Assembly: GCA_002914845.1 (NCBI GenBank)
Contig: JXTC01000084.1
Location: 816,540-880,539 of the forward strand
DNA length: 64,000 nucleotides
Reading direction: 5' to 3'
Source: Trema orientale
Lineage: Eukaryota; Streptophyta; Magnoliopsida; Rosales; Cannabaceae
Made by a program: the position numbers and the translations under genes. Below are positions 60,911 through 64,000 of this stretch, in pieces; position 1 is the stretch's first letter, and each line of letters starts with the position of its first letter. Below the pieces are notes generated by a model. That model ran no database searches. It saw only the letters and a list, made by a program, of their open reading frames with translations, and was not told the DNA's origin.

Positions 60911-63004
60911 AACATATTAATGCCCCTTTTTCATTAGTAAAATCAATTTAAAAATAACAAGAACTTAAATAATAAGAAGAACAATATTACATTTATTTTG
61001 TTTACAATTTTCTATGTTCTACTATTTAACCGTTAATAATAATATTTAATAATTTATTTTATTCTTTTCTTCTATTTTTTTATGCATGTCATTGAAGTTC
61101 GAAAACTGAAAAATTCATATCTTTTTGTTTTTGTTCTAGGGCTAATACATAATGAAGAGAATTAAAAAATATGTTTTTTATTGTTTTTAAAATAAATTTG
61201 TTTAAATTTATAATTTTCATTTCAAAATAGGTTTTCAAAAGATTAATTCAACATGCTTAATTTATATTCTTTTTTGTTAAAATTCCAATTTATAATTTGG
61301 GAGAGCTATTCTTTATTTTGTATAATTTTGATGCGGTTTTTTTATATTATTCAAACTAAAAATATATGAAAACCTATATATAAATACATTAAAAAAAATA
61401 TGTGATGGGGTTCATTTATATATATATATATGTTTGAGAGGGGCTCAAGCCCCACTGGGCTTGAGTCCTTCTGTCTCATGGCCTTCTTATATATTAAGAT
61501 GTGATCTAATTCGACCCGCCGTTCCAAGTCGTATCGTGGCACACCAAAAATGATCTTCAAAGAATATCCACACCTATCAGAATTACAATAGCAGAGCATG
61601 TTCAAAACAATGCTATAAATGTTTTAGCTTTTTGTATTATTATTACACATTTTAATAGCAATTATTAAAAATTTTTCCAAAACTTTCATTGCGAAGAAAA
61701 GAACTCAGTAAAGATCTAACACACCAAAAAAATCTTTAGATAATAAGCACATCAATCTCATTGAACACAAATACTCAAAAATACCAACAAAACAATAAAC
61801 AATATACCAAAAATGAAGCCACAAAACGACTTACGTCCATTGGAGCACACGGTATCACTTTAATTTAATAATCAACAATATCACAAATTACAAAATAAAT
61901 TTCCCATAGTAATTTCTCAAGAAAGAATCTGACAAACCCAAGTGTTCAATACTCTTTTCTCTCTCCTTTTTTATATCGCAACTGAAAGAAGAAACCTCGT
62001 ACAGGATTCCATAAGATTCCCAGCAAATACAAGTATTTGATACTTTAATTTTGCTCTCTTTCTTTTTTCCTCTCTGCTTCTTAACCAAATTAAAGAACAC
62101 GCTCCGTCTTTATATATCTCTAGAGAAGATCTATAACAACCCCTTGTATGTTTTATCTTTGTGAAATCCTACTATAATTGAGTTCATAAATAACTGGGTA
62201 ATTTACACCAAGGGGTCTACTAAACTCTCATTATGAAAAAAGAAAAGGACTCACCCCTAAATGTTTTCAAAATTAATCCCCATTATTATGTCATACATCT
62301 AAAATTTCTTGGATACTCGAGAGCACCTCCGTTCGACTAGGGTTGAAAAATTAATTTCGACTGTGGTTGAACTTATTATGCTGTTTCTCCTAGTTGTTCC
62401 GATCGATTTTTGACCAACGGCTAGAAAATTTTGACTCCAATCGAAAATTTTCGACTAGGATCCAATTATTGTTTGAGCGTAGTCGAACAATTCGACTGGG
62501 ATCGGAGCCACTAGTTATAAATTTTTGACCGGTGTTTGACTGGGTCGAATAACTGTTTGAATGTAGTCGAACATTTTTGACACTAATCAAACCTAATCGG
62601 CCACCTCCTTCACTTTTGACTTTTTCGACTTGGTAAAAAATCTTCGACTAAGGTCGAGTTATGAGTAATTTTAGAACTACGAAATTTTTATTAAATGACA
62701 TGACAATAGAAATTTTAGTTTTTTAAATGATTTATAAGTTTCCATTTTTTCACCACATGCATATATTAAAAAGAGTCAAAATTGATAATGCGTACCCAAA
62801 AATTGCTTTTTCCTTAATTGGGAAACTCCTATAATCTCTCTTCATGGTTAGTTAATTACGGAAGTGACCCATAAAACTCTCCAGTTACACTTTCTCTATT
62901 GTAATTAAGCAATAAATATATATATATATTTTCCCACTCAATTACGCAAAGGAAATATGGATCCATTACATGTAAAGCCTATACATGGAATATTAAAAGT
63001 CTTT
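60911..63004. other. AT-rich intergenic
   Basis: Up to 61476 this is the right part of the split hAT-like element. 61480-62300 shows no gene. 62320-62660 is a TCGAC/TCGAA-rich patch. The similarity to the terpene synthase stops at about 63005 and nothing resembling exons 2-7 is visible here. Confidence 0.45.
62320..62660. repeat. TCGAC/TCGAA-rich degenerate patch
   Basis: Words such as TTCGACTAGG, TTCGACTGGG, TTCGACTAAGG and GTAGTCGAAC recur on both strands in about 340 bp, with AATTTTCGA-like spacers. Word use resembles, but is not the same as, the MULE arrays. Confidence 0.5.
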
Positions 63005-63094
63005 ATAATCACCCCAAATGCTTGGACTAAAGTTGGCCGAATTTGAGCCATTCTTAAAATCAGTTAATGTACTTTTAGCTTCAGAAGAAGACAT
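63005..63094 (-). pseudogene. Truncated second terpene synthase, exon 1 only
   Basis: The ATG at 63094 opens 30 codons homologous to exon 1 of the intact gene (MSSSEAKSTLTDFKN and [12 protein letters not shown] shared or nearly so). The homology stops after the codon for Tyr at about 63005, and the frame closes at a TAA a few codons later. The Arg-Pro pair of the intact gene is replaced by Gly-Ser. No other exon follows within the visible 62-63 kb. It is a fragment left by an incomplete duplication or a deletion. Confidence 0.85.
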
Positions 63095-64000
63095 TTTCTT
63101 TCTATTTTTCCAAAGTAAGGGTAGACTTGAATATTGATTTAGAAATAAATGTGTTCTATTTAGAGACTAGCTAGCTCAAGCTGTTGATAAGAATCGTAAA
63201 CGGTGGGCCAATTTATAGTAAAGTTTGGGCCAAATGTACTAACAGTACTTTCCCAACAAGGTGCAGGAATTGGATCGGATAGTAATTCGGTAGCCGCCAT
63301 TAATTGTATAATGTATTCATAAATTACGAGTATAAATATGTATTGACTATGCATCGAACTGTAATAAGGACTTGGCGGCCGGACCACGCGATTTAAAAAG
63401 AGGAATAGATTAGCTATAGGCTGAGAGTCAATTTGGTGCTTGGAACTTTTATTTATCTTTATTAAACAAAGACTTGCTTAAAACTAATACTGCCGCCCTA
63501 GAAAGTTACTATTGATGAAAATGTTCCAAAAGCATGAGAAAGTGAATATACAAAACAGGGGCAGAGCCAAATGCATTCTCCCTAACTTTTATTTTACTTA
63601 ATTTATTTTTAAAAAAATTAGCATTTATCCTCTTTAAATTTTGCTTTTGCCTCTTCCGAATTAAAAGATTTTACGTATTCTCCCAAATTTTGAATTAAGT
63701 CATTCTCACAAGTGAAGCTCACCGGATTTTTGCCGCCACTAAATTAAATTTCGTGCTCCGCCTGTAATAAATACCAACAGGGTTCGGCAATGGCACCTGA
63801 GAACAACAATATTATAATTAAAAAAATATGTAGAATAACAAAATGAGAAGCAAGAAAAGTGAGTATAAAAATACAAACGGGTAATTGGCACCTTACGTAG
63901 CAACATTAAGATAATATCAAACAAGCTTTTTTTAAAATCTATAATATGACTGCTAACGGCCCATTGTTAATCAATCCTGTCAAATTTCTACCATTTATGT
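63095..64000 (-). repeat. Second copy of the terpene synthase promoter
   Basis: Aligns with 47226-47698, 48169-48490 and 49442-49790, skipping two insertions of the first copy. It keeps the TATA box (63210-63217) and the shared hAT-like MITE (63556-63764). Homology reaches the window edge. Confidence 0.85.

Larger units (their letters stand above)
52079..61476. mobile_element. hAT-like element split by the gypsy insertion
   Basis: The left end CAGTGACGGAGTCAG at 52079 is flanked by CATGGC (52073-52078), and the right part ends near 61476, followed by CATGGC (61477-61482). Without the gypsy element it would be about 840 bp, similar in size and in end sequence to the hAT-type element at 48491-49441. 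The right terminus is poorly conserved, so the call is tentative. Confidence 0.45.

Overview
This is nuclear DNA from a flowering plant, almost certainly a eudicot. It is very AT-rich, and its protein-coding gene has plant-type introns. It contains a seven-exon angiosperm class I terpene synthase, a plant Werner-type exonuclease, and nested plant transposons of most major orders (Ty3/gypsy, Ty1/copia, LINE, Mutator/MULE, CACTA, hAT, MITEs). I cannot name the species. There are two assembly gaps (4959-5072 and 53327-54216). No tRNA, rRNA, CRISPR array or organellar insert was seen.

Layout. 1-2040: dense TAGACA/TGTCTA array, probably the inside of a transposon cut by the window edge. 4685-12377: a Mutator-like element with terminal inverted repeats, a decayed MURA-type transposase (+), a decayed DUF1985/Ulp1-protease-like gene (-), and two TCGAA-rich arrays beside that gene. 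12546-13190 (-): an intronless 3'-5' exonuclease gene, open except that its expected ATG reads TTG. 13399-14161: MITE. 16426-18880: solo gypsy LTR with a perfect 5-bp target duplication. 18.9-25.9 kb: AT-rich DNA with a candidate MITE and a tandem array but no gene. 25884-28737: decayed CACTA element. 30961-36491 (-): copia element with both LTRs. 37.4-39.4 kb: LTR-like block. 40080-41250 (-): LINE RNase H fossil split by a small CACTA-type MITE. 42129-47225 (-): intact terpene synthase gene. 47.7-51.0 kb: a foldback element and three hAT-type elements upstream of it. 52079-61476: a hAT-like element split by an 8.56-kb Tekay-like gypsy element (52347-60905). 63005-64000: a second copy of the terpene synthase exon 1 and promoter, truncated inside exon 1.

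How it fits together. Only two loci look like host genes: the exonuclease and the terpene synthase. The terpene synthase region is a local duplication. Comparing its two promoters dates the insertions, because the foldback element and the 951-bp hAT element occur only in the intact copy and the other copy preserves the empty sites. The terpene synthase has a full DDxxD motif but an unusual second metal-binding motif, which makes its product hard to predict. All autonomous-type elements are decayed, mostly through stops explicable as C-to-T or G-to-A changes.
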